Positions 8,132 to 17,081 of a stretch of DNA of 64,000 nt are shown here, in pieces (within the stretch, counting starts at the first letter, position 1; each line of letters starts with the position of its first letter). Where the stretch lies: contig JAQWSE010000008.1 in the NCBI GenBank assembly GCA_029243395.1, positions 1 through 64,000 on the forward strand. Direction: 5' to 3'. The translations under genes and the position numbers were made by a program. The stretch comes from Paracoccaceae bacterium. Its GTDB lineage: Bacteria > Pseudomonadota > Alphaproteobacteria > Rhodobacterales > Rhodobacteraceae. Under the pieces are notes generated by a model, which made no database searches, was not told where the DNA came from, and worked only from the letters and a program-made list of their open reading frames with translations.

Positions 8132-8917
8132 TTAATAAAGGTATGTTAGAGAAAAGCCTCCAGAAAATTGGTCCTTACTTTTAATTATTGGACTTGAAGC
8201 TACTGCGCCCATCAGCACTTTATAATTGAGGGTTCCATTTAAACTAACTTTGTCATTCAATCTATAAATCATAAGAAAATTTGCCGAAGCATCTTTAATT
8301 CCTTGATTTAGGAAATATTCGAAATAACCTGAAGACAATGACTGCTTTGGATTAACACCAAAAAAACTATTAAGATAATTTTTGTCAGCAAACGTGATTG
8401 ATAAAGAAGGTCTAATGAAAGTGGTCATATTAAATAACGGGAAGGCCGTACCAATAGAAGTCTTCAAATAATATCCTCTATGACCATTTTGTAGAATATC
8501 CGAATATATTTCTGAATTTATAGAATAAAATCTTGCTCTATACTTTGCAAAAAGTATGGCTTCTACAGTCCAATCAATATTACCAAGACCAGACAAATTT
8601 GTGTCCTGTTTGGTGTATCTTCCAAAACTACCTCCAAGCCCTATACCTCCTGACCAGCTTTCACCCTCAAAAAACTCAATTCTAACTCCACTAATTGGAT
8701 TTACTTTTATATTTCTATATTTCAAGTTGAAAAAGGGTGCGGCCCTAATCGTATATTTACTGCCCCCCTCATACTTAGGGGAAGAAAAAATTCCATAACC
8801 AATAGTCATAACTGACATTTTTTGTTTTGTAGGAGATTTATTATTATAATTATTCTGAGCACTTACAGAAGAATTAAAAATAAGAAAACAAAATGACAAA
8901 ATTAAGAGTTTATGCAT
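8132..8917 (-). CDS. MipA/OmpV-family outer membrane protein
   Basis: A 261-residue exported beta-barrel protein. The chosen start (ATG ending at 8917) gives a clean signal peptide, MHKLLILSFCFLIF with a VSA cleavage site; the upstream in-frame start at 8959 would place charged residues before it. The mature part begins with MTIGYGIFSSPKYEGGSKY, the hallmark opening of MipA/OmpV proteins, and shows alternating beta strands ending in an aromatic residue (LTYLY), as expected for outer-membrane insertion. E. coli MipA scaffolds murein hydrolase MltA with PBP1B, while OmpV relatives respond to osmolarity; which applies here is unknown. A perfect inverted repeat lies about 80 bases upstream. Confidence 0.85.
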   Translation of the reverse strand: MHKLLILSFCFLIFNSSVSAQNNYNNKSPTKQKMSVMTIGYGIFSSPKYEGGSKYTIRAAPFFNLKYRNIKVNPISGVRIEFFEGESWSGGIGLGGSFGRYTKQDTNLSGLGNIDWTVEAILFAKYRARFYSINSEIYSDILQNGHRGYYLKTSIGTAFPLFNMTTFIRPSLSITFADKNYLNSFFGVNPKQSLSSGYFEYFLNQGIKDASANFLMIYRLNDKVSLNGTLNYKVLMGAVASSPIIKSKDQFSGGFSLTYLY

Positions 8918-8996
8918 GATAATTTTTAACCTCAAGAAACAATTTAACCCAGAGCACACCCCAGTAATCTAATAAGATGGCTAATTATTCACTATG

Positions 8997-9019
8997 AAAG
9001 TGATTGTAAGTTTCACTTT
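8997..9019. promoter_or_regulatory. inverted repeat upstream of mipA-like gene, possible operator
   Basis: AAAGTGA and TCACTTT form a perfect 7-bp inverted repeat separated by 9 bases, a dyad of operator size, 80 bases upstream of the MipA/OmpV start. The binding protein is unknown. Confidence 0.35.
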
Positions 9020-9074
9020 ACAAATAACCAAATAATCTTGCTTTGTAAAATGATAAAGTTAGCTAAAGAATGAA

Positions 9075-9256
9075 TCATCCTTTTTTCAACAAATGATGTT
9101 TTATAAGTTTCTTGGTATTGGCATCATTCTTGGCATCAAAAGCAATTTCAACACACTGATTACAAATTAGGGCTCCTTTACCAGAAAAAAGGTTTTTAAC
9201 TTCTTCCTTACTTTTCTCGCAAAAACGCAACTCAATTGCAGTTCTTTATCTACCAT
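9075..9256 (-). pseudogene. ClpX-type C4 zinc-finger miniprotein with one-base frameshift
   Basis: Starting at the ATG ending at 9256, the minus strand reads MVDKELQLSCVF and then loses frame. One base further the other frame continues CEKSKEEVKNLFSGKGALICNQCVEIAF to a TGA at 9075. Joined, this is a 60-residue protein with a C-x2-C, spacer, C-x2-C zinc finger like the N-terminal domain of ClpX (adaptor and substrate binding). The break falls in a run of five A on the plus strand (9221-9225); six would restore the frame. Stand-alone ClpX-finger proteins exist in proteobacteria. Either a real inactivation or a sequence error in the homopolymer. Confidence 0.75.
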
Positions 9257-9528
9257 ATTCAAATCTACCGTCCAAAATACTATGAGACTAGACATCCTTC
9301 CTACAGTTGCCCTAATGATCAAGGATTATAACTTGCCAAAAAAATTAAATGAACCAAAAATAGATTCAGAGAAGAAATCAATAAAGAAGCTAAATATTCA
9401 GTATATTTCTACAAAAAATAACTAATGAATTTTGGTGGAATTTCTTTACTAATAGATAGAGGATTAAAAAATCTTACAAAATCCAACAGCCAATTGAAAA
9501 CACAGTTAACTAACCAAAGGGAACAAGA

Positions 9529-10674
9529 ATGTTTGCTGAAAGAATGTTACGACTTCAACAATCCTTAGGTGATAAAAAAATTGAAGTCGCAATAATTACT
9601 GACCAAGATAATATTTATTATCTCACCGGTTATCATGACTACTTACATATGGAATTTGGACGTCCTACAATCCTAATAGTATCCAGTTATGGGAAAACAT
9701 CATTAATTACTCCAGCAATTGATGAAAATTCAGCCCAAGCCTTAGCGAAAGTTGATAAAATTTCAGTATGGAATGATGGTTCAGGAAATGAATGGCGTGA
9801 AGAATTACCGGCCACTCTTAAAGGAATAAGTAAAATTGCTATAGAAACTGATTATATTCCACCACCGGTGCAAGTATATCTGAACCAAATATGCAATGTT
9901 AAGGCTTTCTCTGATGTTACACCCATCCTTTCAAATATGCGGATGATCAAATCTACTGAAGAACTTCAAATTGCACGCCACGCGGGGCAAGTTGCAAATG
10001 CTATGATGGCTGCGGGCCGGTTGGCTATAAAGGATGGTGTACCTGAATACGAAGTTGCACTAGCTACTAGCGAAGCTGGAACACGGAAGGCTGCTGATCT
10101 GTTAAGAACCTATTACAGGGATGACCAAATGTCGCCAAACATCCATTTCCTTCAGATTATGGCGTCTGGAAAAGAAATTACTAAAACCCATCACCGTGCA
10201 ACAAACCGCATCATGAAAAGAGGCGAACCAGTTTTTCTATGTTTCTGCGGCATGACAAACTTTAATCGATTTAAATTGGGGTTTGATCGTACATTTTGGA
10301 TAGATGAAATTGCTGACAAGTCTCAGGCTGATATTTATCAGGTGGCTATTGAAAGCCAAAAAGCTGCGCTGGACGCCCTACGCCCAGGTGTCACAGCCCA
10401 AAGCATTCATGCGGCCTATGCAACAGTTATCAAAGAAGCCGGGTATGAATACCCATTTCGATGTGGCCGCTCTACAGGCTTTAGTTTTCTTGAAGCCCCC
10501 AGTTTAGTTACTGGTGATAAAACTGTCATACAGCCAGGAATGGTGTTCGCAGTAGACGGTTCAGTATCAGCTCCAAATTTCCGTGCTCAAGTTGGTGATA
10601 GTTTTATAATCACAGCGGATGGATATGAAGCCTTAACAGATCACCCAAAAACTATATCCCAGGTGATCCTTTAG
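9529..10674 (+). CDS. M24-fold (creatinase/prolidase-like) hydrolase lacking metal ligands
   Basis: A 381-residue protein with the creatinase N-terminal domain (about 1-135, including DQDNIYYLTGY) and the pita-bread M24 catalytic fold (about 145-375). The five metal ligands of true aminopeptidases P or prolidases appear absent: the first Asp pair region reads FCGMTNFNRFKLGFDRTF, the GHG-I-G histidine position reads GRSTG, and the two late Glu positions read VDGS and QVGD. This pattern is that of metal-independent members such as creatinase, and ectoine hydrolase DoeA is a related possibility. The substrate is therefore probably a small amidine or amide rather than a Xaa-Pro peptide. It is monocistronic, with AAGGGAACAAG as ribosome binding site. 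Confidence 0.8.
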   Translation: MFAERMLRLQQSLGDKKIEVAIITDQDNIYYLTGYHDYLHMEFGRPTILIVSSYGKTSLITPAIDENSAQALAKVDKISVWNDGSGNEWREELPATLKGISKIAIETDYIPPPVQVYLNQICNVKAFSDVTPILSNMRMIKSTEELQIARHAGQVANAMMAAGRLAIKDGVPEYEVALATSEAGTRKAADLLRTYYRDDQMSPNIHFLQIMASGKEITKTHHRATNRIMKRGEPVFLCFCGMTNFNRFKLGFDRTFWIDEIADKSQADIYQVAIESQKAALDALRPGVTAQSIHAAYATVIKEAGYEYPFRCGRSTGFSFLEAPSLVTGDKTVIQPGMVFAVDGSVSAPNFRAQVGDSFIITADGYEALTDHPKTISQVIL

Positions 10675-10777
10675 TTTTGAAATCTAAATAAATCATTTAG
10701 TTAGCACAAAAAAGCAACTTCGTAACAGATTTGATAGCAACCACAAATCTTCAGAACAATATAGTCAAAACCTCTAT

Positions 10778-11146
10778 TTAATCAGGAAATTTGCAGCGAT
10801 AATGCATCCAGCTTTTACCAAAGTCCTCGCTATAGGTGAGCAAATCATTGGCGACACCACAAACTTTGCATGACCCTTTCATGATAGTCATAGGGATAAC
10901 TTCCATAAACCAACTTCTCGAAGACCATTTGCCTGGTTCGTCATCTGGATCCCAAGCAAAAACTTTTACAATTTCTCCTATTAAATTCTGTGCCATTTCG
11001 TATTTTTTCTTCGATCCATTCAATTGGAAATCCATGAATCTAGGCTCATTTTTTTCAAAACTCAATTTTATGCAAGAAACTCCACCATAAGATTCTTCAG
11101 AAACTTCTGTCAATATATCTGCATTTATTACTTCTACGTCTGCCAC
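10778..11146 (-). CDS. hypothetical protein with Cys/His cluster
   Basis: A 122-residue soluble protein that I do not recognise. It begins at a GTG. The C-terminal third has CKVC, then HYRC, spaced like a small zinc-binding site. Trp-rich segments (VFAWDPDDEPGKWSSRSWFMEV) look conserved. No signal peptide or membrane segment. It lies alone between the M24 hydrolase and the sugar kinase, convergent with the former, and its role cannot be inferred. Confidence 0.6.
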   Translation of the reverse strand: MADVEVINADILTEVSEESYGGVSCIKLSFEKNEPRFMDFQLNGSKKKYEMAQNLIGEIVKVFAWDPDDEPGKWSSRSWFMEVIPMTIMKGSCKVCGVANDLLTYSEDFGKSWMHYRCKFPD

Positions 11147-11317
11147 TTACTTCACCCAAGTTCTTAGTTTTAGATTAAATCTAACGCACATATTTCATCA
11201 AATGAGAAACAAAATAGGATTAGCAGAGAATGGTATAATTTCAACTAAAAATAAAGTAAAATTAATTCCTTATTATTTCATTTTTGATATATCTGGGTTG
11301 ACTCTTTAGGAGCAATC

Positions 11318-12802
11318 TTACCCCATTAAATGGGCTGTGTTTTCATATAAAGCTTTGAACAATTCATACTGTTTGGAGTAAATTGGATGACACTTTGCCT
11401 TGATAATTCTTGAAGTTCGATTCCAATTATCGATGTCATTTCTTTCGACATGACCCACTGAGAGCGCTCCCAGAAAAGCATTGCCATAAGCTGCTCCAAT
11501 AGTTTTTGATTTAACGATTTGATTAAAGCCAGTTATGTTTGAAATTGAACTAGTCCAGACTTTGTTTTTCACCCCTCCCCCTACCGCAAAAAGAATTTCA
11601 GGCTTAAAACCAGAAGAAACAAATGTTTCAATAATATGATTTGCTCCAAAACTTATACCCTCCAATAAAGACCGATAAATGTCTTCTCTAGTATGAGTGA
11701 GATTTAATCCAAAAAGCACCCCGCACGCATTAGGGTTTTGGATAGGAGTTCGTTCTCCCGAAAAGTAAGGCAGGGTCACCAAATTTTTCGATCCTATGGG
11801 ACTTTTACTAGCTAATTTTGTCAATTCTGAAAAAGCTTCGGAAGAATCTAATTCTCTAGCAAATTCTTTTCGGAACCATTGAGTGATGGTACCACTAGTT
11901 GATGTACCGGCCATTAAAGAGTACTCCTTTTCAAACAGCCAGGGAGCAGACCACAGTGATTCATCCGATTGATAATTAGAAGTGAGACCAATAAAAAACA
12001 TGGTTGAGCCATACATGATCATTATATGGCCAGGCTTTTGAACACCAACACTGATTGCCTCAGCAGCTGCATCAATCGTTCCGACAGTCACTGGAACTCC
12101 AGAGGACAAACCAGTTTCTTTTGAAGCTTTCTCAGTAATATGACCTGCTATTTCTGAAGTCCATTTTAATTCCGGTAGTTTCTGAATTTCGATTATGTCT
12201 GGTAACAGGCTGTCATTCCATTTTAATTTCGATTTATCATAAAATGGTGTAAAATTTGCCGCAGAATAATGATCGATTACACATTGACCCGTAAGTTTCT
12301 GGACAATGAAGGTAGTAGACGTAACAATTTTATAAGTTTTTTCAAAAATAACAGGATGTTGATTCTTCAACCATAAAATCTTTGGCCCAATGGATTGAGA
12401 GGTCAAAGCATTTCCACCAAAATCGAAAATAGTTTTTTTCCCAATTAGGTCATTCAGATAATTTATCTCTTCGCTGGCTCGTGTATCAACTCCGTACAAT
12501 ACCCCAGAGTATAACGGGTTAGTATCTTGATCTATCGGAAGCATGCAGGGTCCAATGGCACTCACTGCTACGCTTGCAATTTGTTTAGATGAAACATCAC
12601 TTTGACTGAGCAGTTTTTTTGTTATTCTAATAAAATCTCCCCACCACACATCTACTGGGTCGTGTTCGGCCCAACCCGACTTGGGAATAAGCATTTCATG
12701 TTTAACAACTGCTTGACCATGAACAATACCCTTGAAATCGGTCAAAATTCCCTTTGACTCGTAAGTGCCAATGTCTATCCCTAAATATAACCTATCAGCC
12801 AT
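11318..12802 (-). CDS. FGGY-family sugar kinase (xylulokinase-like)
   Basis: A 494-residue FGGY carbohydrate kinase, full length for the family. The N-terminal ATPase lobe begins LYLGIDIGTYESKG, the substrate region includes SGWAEHDPVDVWW and VLYGVDTRA, and the second lobe has VTVGTIDAAAEA (catalytic Asp region), the phosphate-2 motif and AVGGGVKNKVW with GAAYGNAFLGA near the end. It resembles the xylulokinase subgroup more than the two RhaK-like kinases further on. It would phosphorylate a ketopentose or ketohexose in the cytoplasm. It is the outermost gene of the sugar island, downstream of rhaD on the same strand with a 305-base gap. Confidence 0.85.
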   Translation of the reverse strand: MADRLYLGIDIGTYESKGILTDFKGIVHGQAVVKHEMLIPKSGWAEHDPVDVWWGDFIRITKKLLSQSDVSSKQIASVAVSAIGPCMLPIDQDTNPLYSGVLYGVDTRASEEINYLNDLIGKKTIFDFGGNALTSQSIGPKILWLKNQHPVIFEKTYKIVTSTTFIVQKLTGQCVIDHYSAANFTPFYDKSKLKWNDSLLPDIIEIQKLPELKWTSEIAGHITEKASKETGLSSGVPVTVGTIDAAAEAISVGVQKPGHIMIMYGSTMFFIGLTSNYQSDESLWSAPWLFEKEYSLMAGTSTSGTITQWFRKEFARELDSSEAFSELTKLASKSPIGSKNLVTLPYFSGERTPIQNPNACGVLFGLNLTHTREDIYRSLLEGISFGANHIIETFVSSGFKPEILFAVGGGVKNKVWTSSISNITGFNQIVKSKTIGAAYGNAFLGALSVGHVERNDIDNWNRTSRIIKAKCHPIYSKQYELFKALYENTAHLMG

Positions 12803-13107
12803 AAAAAATCCTTTACCTCAATCATTAACATCAATTATTAATTCGGGATAATTAAATTATTAATTCTAGATCAAAAGCATTTTCTTAAAAGATTAGTTTC
12901 ATTTTTTTGCAACGCAATTCTGTTCATTTTTATCAATAAGCCAAAAAATTTAACATAATGAACCTTTAATAAAAGTAGGTGAGGACACGCTTTCTAAGAA
13001 ATGAAGTTACTTGCTCTAATAGAATTAGATTATCAAAAGAAATACTCATCAAATACAATAAAAAGTGTCCTCACTTGGAATTAGAACACATCTCTCTTGA
13101 CCAATAT
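12803..13107. other. intergenic stretch upstream of xylulokinase-like gene, with a separated inverted repeat
   Basis: GTGAGGACAC at 12979-12988 and its exact reverse complement GTGTCCTCAC at 13065-13074 form a 10-bp inverted repeat whose arms are 76 bases apart. The rest is AT-rich. No gene is supported; short open frames here are shadows. The arms could be paired operators or the base of a large stem in the rhaD 3' untranslated RNA. Confidence 0.45.
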
Positions 13108-13983
13108 TTAAGATCGAACCACTCCAGATATCTTTTCTTTGGCTTCAGCTTCAGTCAGAAAAAATGGTTCACAAACCCTAATATGGCCTGTGGCGTCTAC
13201 AAGTTCACGGAGTAACTCTAAACTAATAGATTGTTTAGCTCCACCAGCAGACAGAATTTTTCGTTGCATGGATGAAGCTTTTTCTATGGTTTCAACTAAA
13301 GCAAATACTGTATCTGGATTGGATTCAGAAGCAAATATACCATGATGACTCCATGATATGATTCGACTTTTTTCTAATCCAATTACAGAAGCATCCGCAA
13401 TTTTAGTTGTTCCAGGTAAAAGAGGTAGAACTACCCTTATCCCATCAGGGAAAAAAACAATACATTCCGGCATTGTCCTCCATAAAGCCAAACTTAACTC
13501 GGCGGAATCAAGTGGCATTAGAAAACTCAAAATAATAAACTCTGGCGGATGACAGTGTAAAATAATCTTTTCACGGTCCTTAGATACACGTTTACGAATA
13601 GCGTGGCCAGTCAAGTGTGTTGCAAATTCTGATGTAGGACAACCACCATTTTCATAACCCCATATCTTTTGATAAGAAGTACCCTCATCTACTATGCGGA
13701 CAATACCAAATACATCATTCGCTCGTTCAATCGCATGTCGGAAGTATTGCCCAGACCCAGTTACCAGAAAATAACATCCATTTAGGGTAGGTTGGGGCTG
13801 TGGCAAAAGAACTTTTTCTACTATAGCTTTTCCACGAATAGGAAACATATCCCCCGCTTCTTCGCTGGGTAAGCGCCAGCTAATATTTCCACCATTAATC
13901 TCATTCCACCCCATTTCCCAACATAACTGCACAACAGGCGCTAGTTTTTCGACGAAAGGAATTGGATGTTTGAAATTTATCAT
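13108..13983 (-). CDS. rhaD: L-rhamnulose-1-phosphate aldolase (E. coli type)
   Basis: A 291-residue class II (zinc) aldolase close to E. coli RhaD along its length. It cleaves L-rhamnulose-1-phosphate to dihydroxyacetone phosphate and L-lactaldehyde. Visible matches are GWNEINGGNISWRL (phosphate-binding loop), VTGSGQYFR, PTSEF with the catalytic Glu, the zinc ligands in ILHCHP and SHHGIF, and FFPDGI. It lies in the same orientation as kinases on both sides and opposite rhaM. A perfect 20-bp tandem repeat sits 28 bases upstream of its start. The window contains a second, non-homologous-architecture enzyme for the same reaction at 23483-25585. Confidence 0.9.
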   Translation of the reverse strand: MINFKHPIPFVEKLAPVVQLCWEMGWNEINGGNISWRLPSEEAGDMFPIRGKAIVEKVLLPQPQPTLNGCYFLVTGSGQYFRHAIERANDVFGIVRIVDEGTSYQKIWGYENGGCPTSEFATHLTGHAIRKRVSKDREKIILHCHPPEFIILSFLMPLDSAELSLALWRTMPECIVFFPDGIRVVLPLLPGTTKIADASVIGLEKSRIISWSHHGIFASESNPDTVFALVETIEKASSMQRKILSAGGAKQSISLELLRELVDATGHIRVCEPFFLTEAEAKEKISGVVRS

Positions 13984-14010
13984 ACAATAAACTTAACTGT
14001 TATAACCTTA

Positions 14011-14050
14011 AAAACCAATCATAATATATAAAAACCAATCATAATATATA
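14011..14050. repeat. tandem 20-bp repeat upstream of rhaD
   Basis: A 20-base unit (AAAACCAATC followed by ATAATATATA) occurs twice without a mismatch, back to back at 14011-14030 and 14031-14050. It is in the rhaD promoter region and could be a double operator site or a recent slippage duplication. Confidence 0.85.
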
Positions 14051-14158
14051 TTTTAAGATAAGAATCCCATAATACTGATTTCAAATATTAGAACGAAGGA
14101 TCCTTCCATAGAGGGACAAATGTATAGTGCTTCAATGTAAAATTTTTGATGATATCTT

Positions 14159-15550
14159 TTATCTGTTTCTATCCACATAAAGTTTCCATTGCTTACTATA
14201 AAAAATTAACTTTTCACGATAAAACCCTTGAGGTGATGGGTGGATATCCAACGGTTTTAGCTTTTTTACATTTGGGGAAGCTAATAGCGCTACACCAATA
14301 GAAGTTCCAGTTGTTGATCCTTTTGATAAAAGAACTTGGGAACCAGTTGCGGCCGAAATTAGATCCAGGAATAGCACGTTTTTGGCAAATGGACCTTCTG
14401 TAATGATTGGGCCTTCAGCACCTATTATATTCAAACAGGTAGTCGCCATCATCGCTAAATATAATGATGCTACTACAGTGCGCTCACCCTGATTTAATTG
14501 AACTTCTGGCACTGACCATTTAGCACTTCGGTTCTGGAAGGGCCCAAATTGAGGTATAATAGAGGGAGATAACATGATCAATTTATCCAGTACAGTTGAA
14601 ATTTCATGTTCTGTGGGAGTTACTGAAATGTCTTTAGTCAATATCTCAAATTCTCTACCGCCCATAAATCTGGCAGATGGTACTGGATCTCCAAGGGCAT
14701 TAACATTAACCAATAGATCGCGTCTTTGATCTAAGATTTTTTCTTTACCCCCAATGGCCATAATGATTACCCATGTCCCTGTTGAAAGTAGTGAGAAAGG
14801 CTTACTTTGCGCTAACAGATGCCGGTAAAGTGAGGCATTGCTATCATGTATCCCACAATAGACAGGCGTCATTTTTGGTAAACCAATCTCTCGAGATACA
14901 GAAGGTAAAACTGGTCCTATCAAATCACTGGCCTTGCGAATTGGGGCGATCTTGTTAGTCAGGCCAAGTCTCTTCACCAAACTTGAAAATTTTTTCTCCC
15001 AGGGCAACCATAAATCAGTATGACAACCTAAATAGGAAACCTCAGTACACCAATTGCCAGTAAATAGCCCAACCCAATATTGTGGATAGGTGACTAGACA
15101 ATTCAAACGTTGAGATATCTCAGGTTTTGTAAAAAGTAACCAGTAAATTTGTGCACCTAAAATTACACCTAATGGCGACCGAGGAGTGCCACTTAGTGAA
15201 AAATCCGGACGTAACCGGTTATACTTTTCAGTCAGACTGTCTGGTCCACCATGCTCGTAATCAAGTATCGGTAGAATTGGTTGGCCAAAAGAATCGAGAA
15301 GTATGACCCCCGCTCCATGGGTAGTCACACTGATGGCATCCACACCGTATCGAGTTTGCATTACGGACAAAGTAGACCTAATGAAACTCCATAAGGCTTT
15401 GATATCATAATGAGGGAAGGGCTCATCATTTAAGATGATGTTAGGGGTGCTAAAATAGTCAATTTCAAACAATTCTTTTAGATCGACCAAAACGACTTTC
15501 GCATTAGTTTTACCAATATCAATCACTGCAATATTTTGTAACTGCTTCAT
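14159..15550 (-). CDS. FGGY-family kinase, rhamnulokinase (RhaK)-like
   Basis: A 463-residue FGGY kinase of the alphaproteobacterial type that opens IAVIDIGKTNAKVVLVDL. Other family segments are VTTHGAGVILLD, ILDYEHGGPD, VTYPQYWVGLFTG, SYLGCHTDLW, VYCGIHDSNASLYRHL (catalytic Asp region), STGTWVI and ARFMGGREFEIL. It is clearly paralogous to the kinase at 22051-23424 (shared IDIGKT, YPQYW, SYLGCH, GIHDSNA/GLHDSNA, STGTWV, ARFMGGR). Placed between rhaD and the divergent rhaM, it probably phosphorylates L-rhamnulose or a similar ketose. The start is ATG 15550; a divergent 216-base promoter region with two TTCTAGAA palindromes separates it from rhaM. Confidence 0.87.
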   Translation of the reverse strand: MKQLQNIAVIDIGKTNAKVVLVDLKELFEIDYFSTPNIILNDEPFPHYDIKALWSFIRSTLSVMQTRYGVDAISVTTHGAGVILLDSFGQPILPILDYEHGGPDSLTEKYNRLRPDFSLSGTPRSPLGVILGAQIYWLLFTKPEISQRLNCLVTYPQYWVGLFTGNWCTEVSYLGCHTDLWLPWEKKFSSLVKRLGLTNKIAPIRKASDLIGPVLPSVSREIGLPKMTPVYCGIHDSNASLYRHLLAQSKPFSLLSTGTWVIIMAIGGKEKILDQRRDLLVNVNALGDPVPSARFMGGREFEILTKDISVTPTEHEISTVLDKLIMLSPSIIPQFGPFQNRSAKWSVPEVQLNQGERTVVASLYLAMMATTCLNIIGAEGPIITEGPFAKNVLFLDLISAATGSQVLLSKGSTTGTSIGVALLASPNVKKLKPLDIHPSPQGFYREKLIFYSKQWKLYVDRNR

Positions 15551-15613
15551 TCAAAAGTTCTTTAAATTAATTAATCTTAGTTAGACAAAAATTATCCATC
15601 TGTTGTTGGTATA

Positions 15614-15650
15614 TTCTAGAATATTATAGAAAATTAATTTTATTCTAGAA
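15614..15650. promoter_or_regulatory. pair of TTCTAGAA palindromes in the divergent kinase-rhaM promoter
   Basis: TTCTAGAA occurs at 15614-15621 and again at 15643-15650 (29 bases apart), with the palindrome AAAATTAATTTT just before the second. The symmetric arrangement between two divergent catabolic genes suggests a regulator binding region, but the protein is unknown. Confidence 0.5.
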
Positions 15651-15766
15651 AAAAATCCTATCATAATTACAAATGTATATGCATTTTATCTATTTGGTTT
15701 AATTATTGATGATTCTTATAGGTAAACACAAAAACTATCTGATGGGTAAATTCCTAAGGAGAAGTA

Positions 15767-16081
15767 ATGGAAAAATTTGCATTTAAAATGAAATTAAATC
15801 ATGCAATGAAGGTTGAATATAAAAAAAGACACGATGAAATCTGGCCAGAAATAACTCTATTATTAAAAAATGCTGGAATAAGCGATTACTCTATTTTCTT
15901 AGATGAAGAAACCAACCTACTTTTTGGTGTTTTAAATAGACCAAAAGATCATAAAATGGCCGACCTTCCCAGCAAAGACATTATGAAAAAATGGTGGAAA
16001 TATATGGCTGACATTATGGAAACAAACGAAGATTCCTCTCCGGTTACTACTGAAATTCAGATGATGTTTCACATGCCGTGA
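15767..16081 (+). CDS. rhaM: L-rhamnose mutarotase
   Basis: A 104-residue protein of the RhaM/YiiL family, the exact length of the E. coli enzyme. It interconverts alpha and beta anomers of L-rhamnose before isomerisation. The sequence has the conserved [12 protein letters not shown] with the catalytic histidine at residue 22, [15 protein letters not shown], and the Trp-rich [11 protein letters not shown] near the end. A good ribosome binding site (AAGGAG) precedes ATG 15767. It is the only plus-strand gene in this half of the island, divergent from the kinase and convergent with the epimerase gene. Confidence 0.94.
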   Translation: MEKFAFKMKLNHAMKVEYKKRHDEIWPEITLLLKNAGISDYSIFLDEETNLLFGVLNRPKDHKMADLPSKDIMKKWWKYMADIMETNEDSSPVTTEIQMMFHMP

Positions 16082-16111
16082 GTACTAAAGAAAGAAAAGA
16101 GATATATAATC

Positions 16112-16960
16112 TCAAATTAACCCATATTGAAGCGCTTTGTTACGCAAGAATGGTAATCCTTTTGCCATTACCTCTTGGAAGTTAGAAGCAACAGGCCTCC
16201 AAATTGAAAGTCCGTAAGAAATTTCAGGAGGCATGTTGATGAAACTCTCCATCGCTAAACCACCCTTGAAATTAATTGCCGCCAGAGTTGCAAATATCTC
16301 ATCCCAGTCACAACAGCCTTCGCCAGGAGTTCCGCGATCACTTTCCGAAAGGTGGATATATTTCAAATGTTCACGAGCATCCAAGATACCATTCCCAACT
16401 CCCTTTTCCTCAATGTTCATATGGTAAGTATCCAAATGGATAAAAATGTTGTCAGAACCGATACGTTCGATCATGTCACAGGCCTGCCATCCTGTATTTA
16501 TCAAATGTGTTTCATACCTGTTAACGGGTTCAATGCCAAACTGAAGTCCTAACAACTTGGCATATTTGGCAGAAGCTTCTAAAACACGTGCAACATTAGA
16601 TATTTCCGCTTCCGTAGGCGGTAATCCGGAACGCTCGCCTATGCCCCCATAGGTAACCCCTGAAACAGCTTCAGCGCCTATAGCTTTTGCTGTATCAAAA
16701 ACCACCTTCAAATGATCTAATGCGCCTTCAGGATTATGTGATGGCCATACAGGTTGTGGCAGTCCGAGTGAACAAATAGCTCTCATTTCATGTTTTTCAA
16801 GCAAAGACCGAGAATGTGCCACATCTACCGAAGGAGCATCTAGCAGAGCAATTTCTAGAAAATCCATCTCATATTCAACGGCAGCCTTTATCGCTCGCTC
16901 AGCTCCATCGCGGTCCCATTTCATAGTCCACATGCTGGTATGCACACCAAAACCCTTCAT
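16112..16960 (-). CDS. sugar 3-epimerase, D-tagatose/D-psicose (allulose) 3-epimerase-like
   Basis: A 282-residue TIM-barrel sugar epimerase. The four metal ligands are visible in order: Glu in GIEPVNRYETHL, Asp in IHLDTYHMN, His in YIHLSES, and Glu in LAMESF. The opening KGFGVHTSMWTMKWD and GVTYGGIGERSG are typical of the D-tagatose 3-epimerase group, which acts on free ketohexoses and ketopentoses. I chose the ATG ending at 16960 because an AGGAGG lies 6 bases upstream; a longer frame begins at 17017. It follows the sugar-binding-protein gene on the same strand after a strong hairpin, so it may be the last gene of the transporter operon. Confidence 0.87.
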   Translation of the reverse strand: MKGFGVHTSMWTMKWDRDGAERAIKAAVEYEMDFLEIALLDAPSVDVAHSRSLLEKHEMRAICSLGLPQPVWPSHNPEGALDHLKVVFDTAKAIGAEAVSGVTYGGIGERSGLPPTEAEISNVARVLEASAKYAKLLGLQFGIEPVNRYETHLINTGWQACDMIERIGSDNIFIHLDTYHMNIEEKGVGNGILDAREHLKYIHLSESDRGTPGEGCCDWDEIFATLAAINFKGGLAMESFINMPPEISYGLSIWRPVASNFQEVMAKGLPFLRNKALQYGLI

Positions 16961-17081
16961 CTTTCCTCCTAAACTATATGATATCACAGTGCCTAAAGTG
17001 ATTTTCAAAAAATTCAATATTTTTAAGTATAAAAACTAATTCAAAGTTTAAAGAATTCAAAAAAATTCTGCCCCTCTTATT

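Noticed and set aside
12979-13215. 78-residue plus-strand open frame
   Set aside because: Overlaps the end of rhaD on the other strand and shows no family resemblance.
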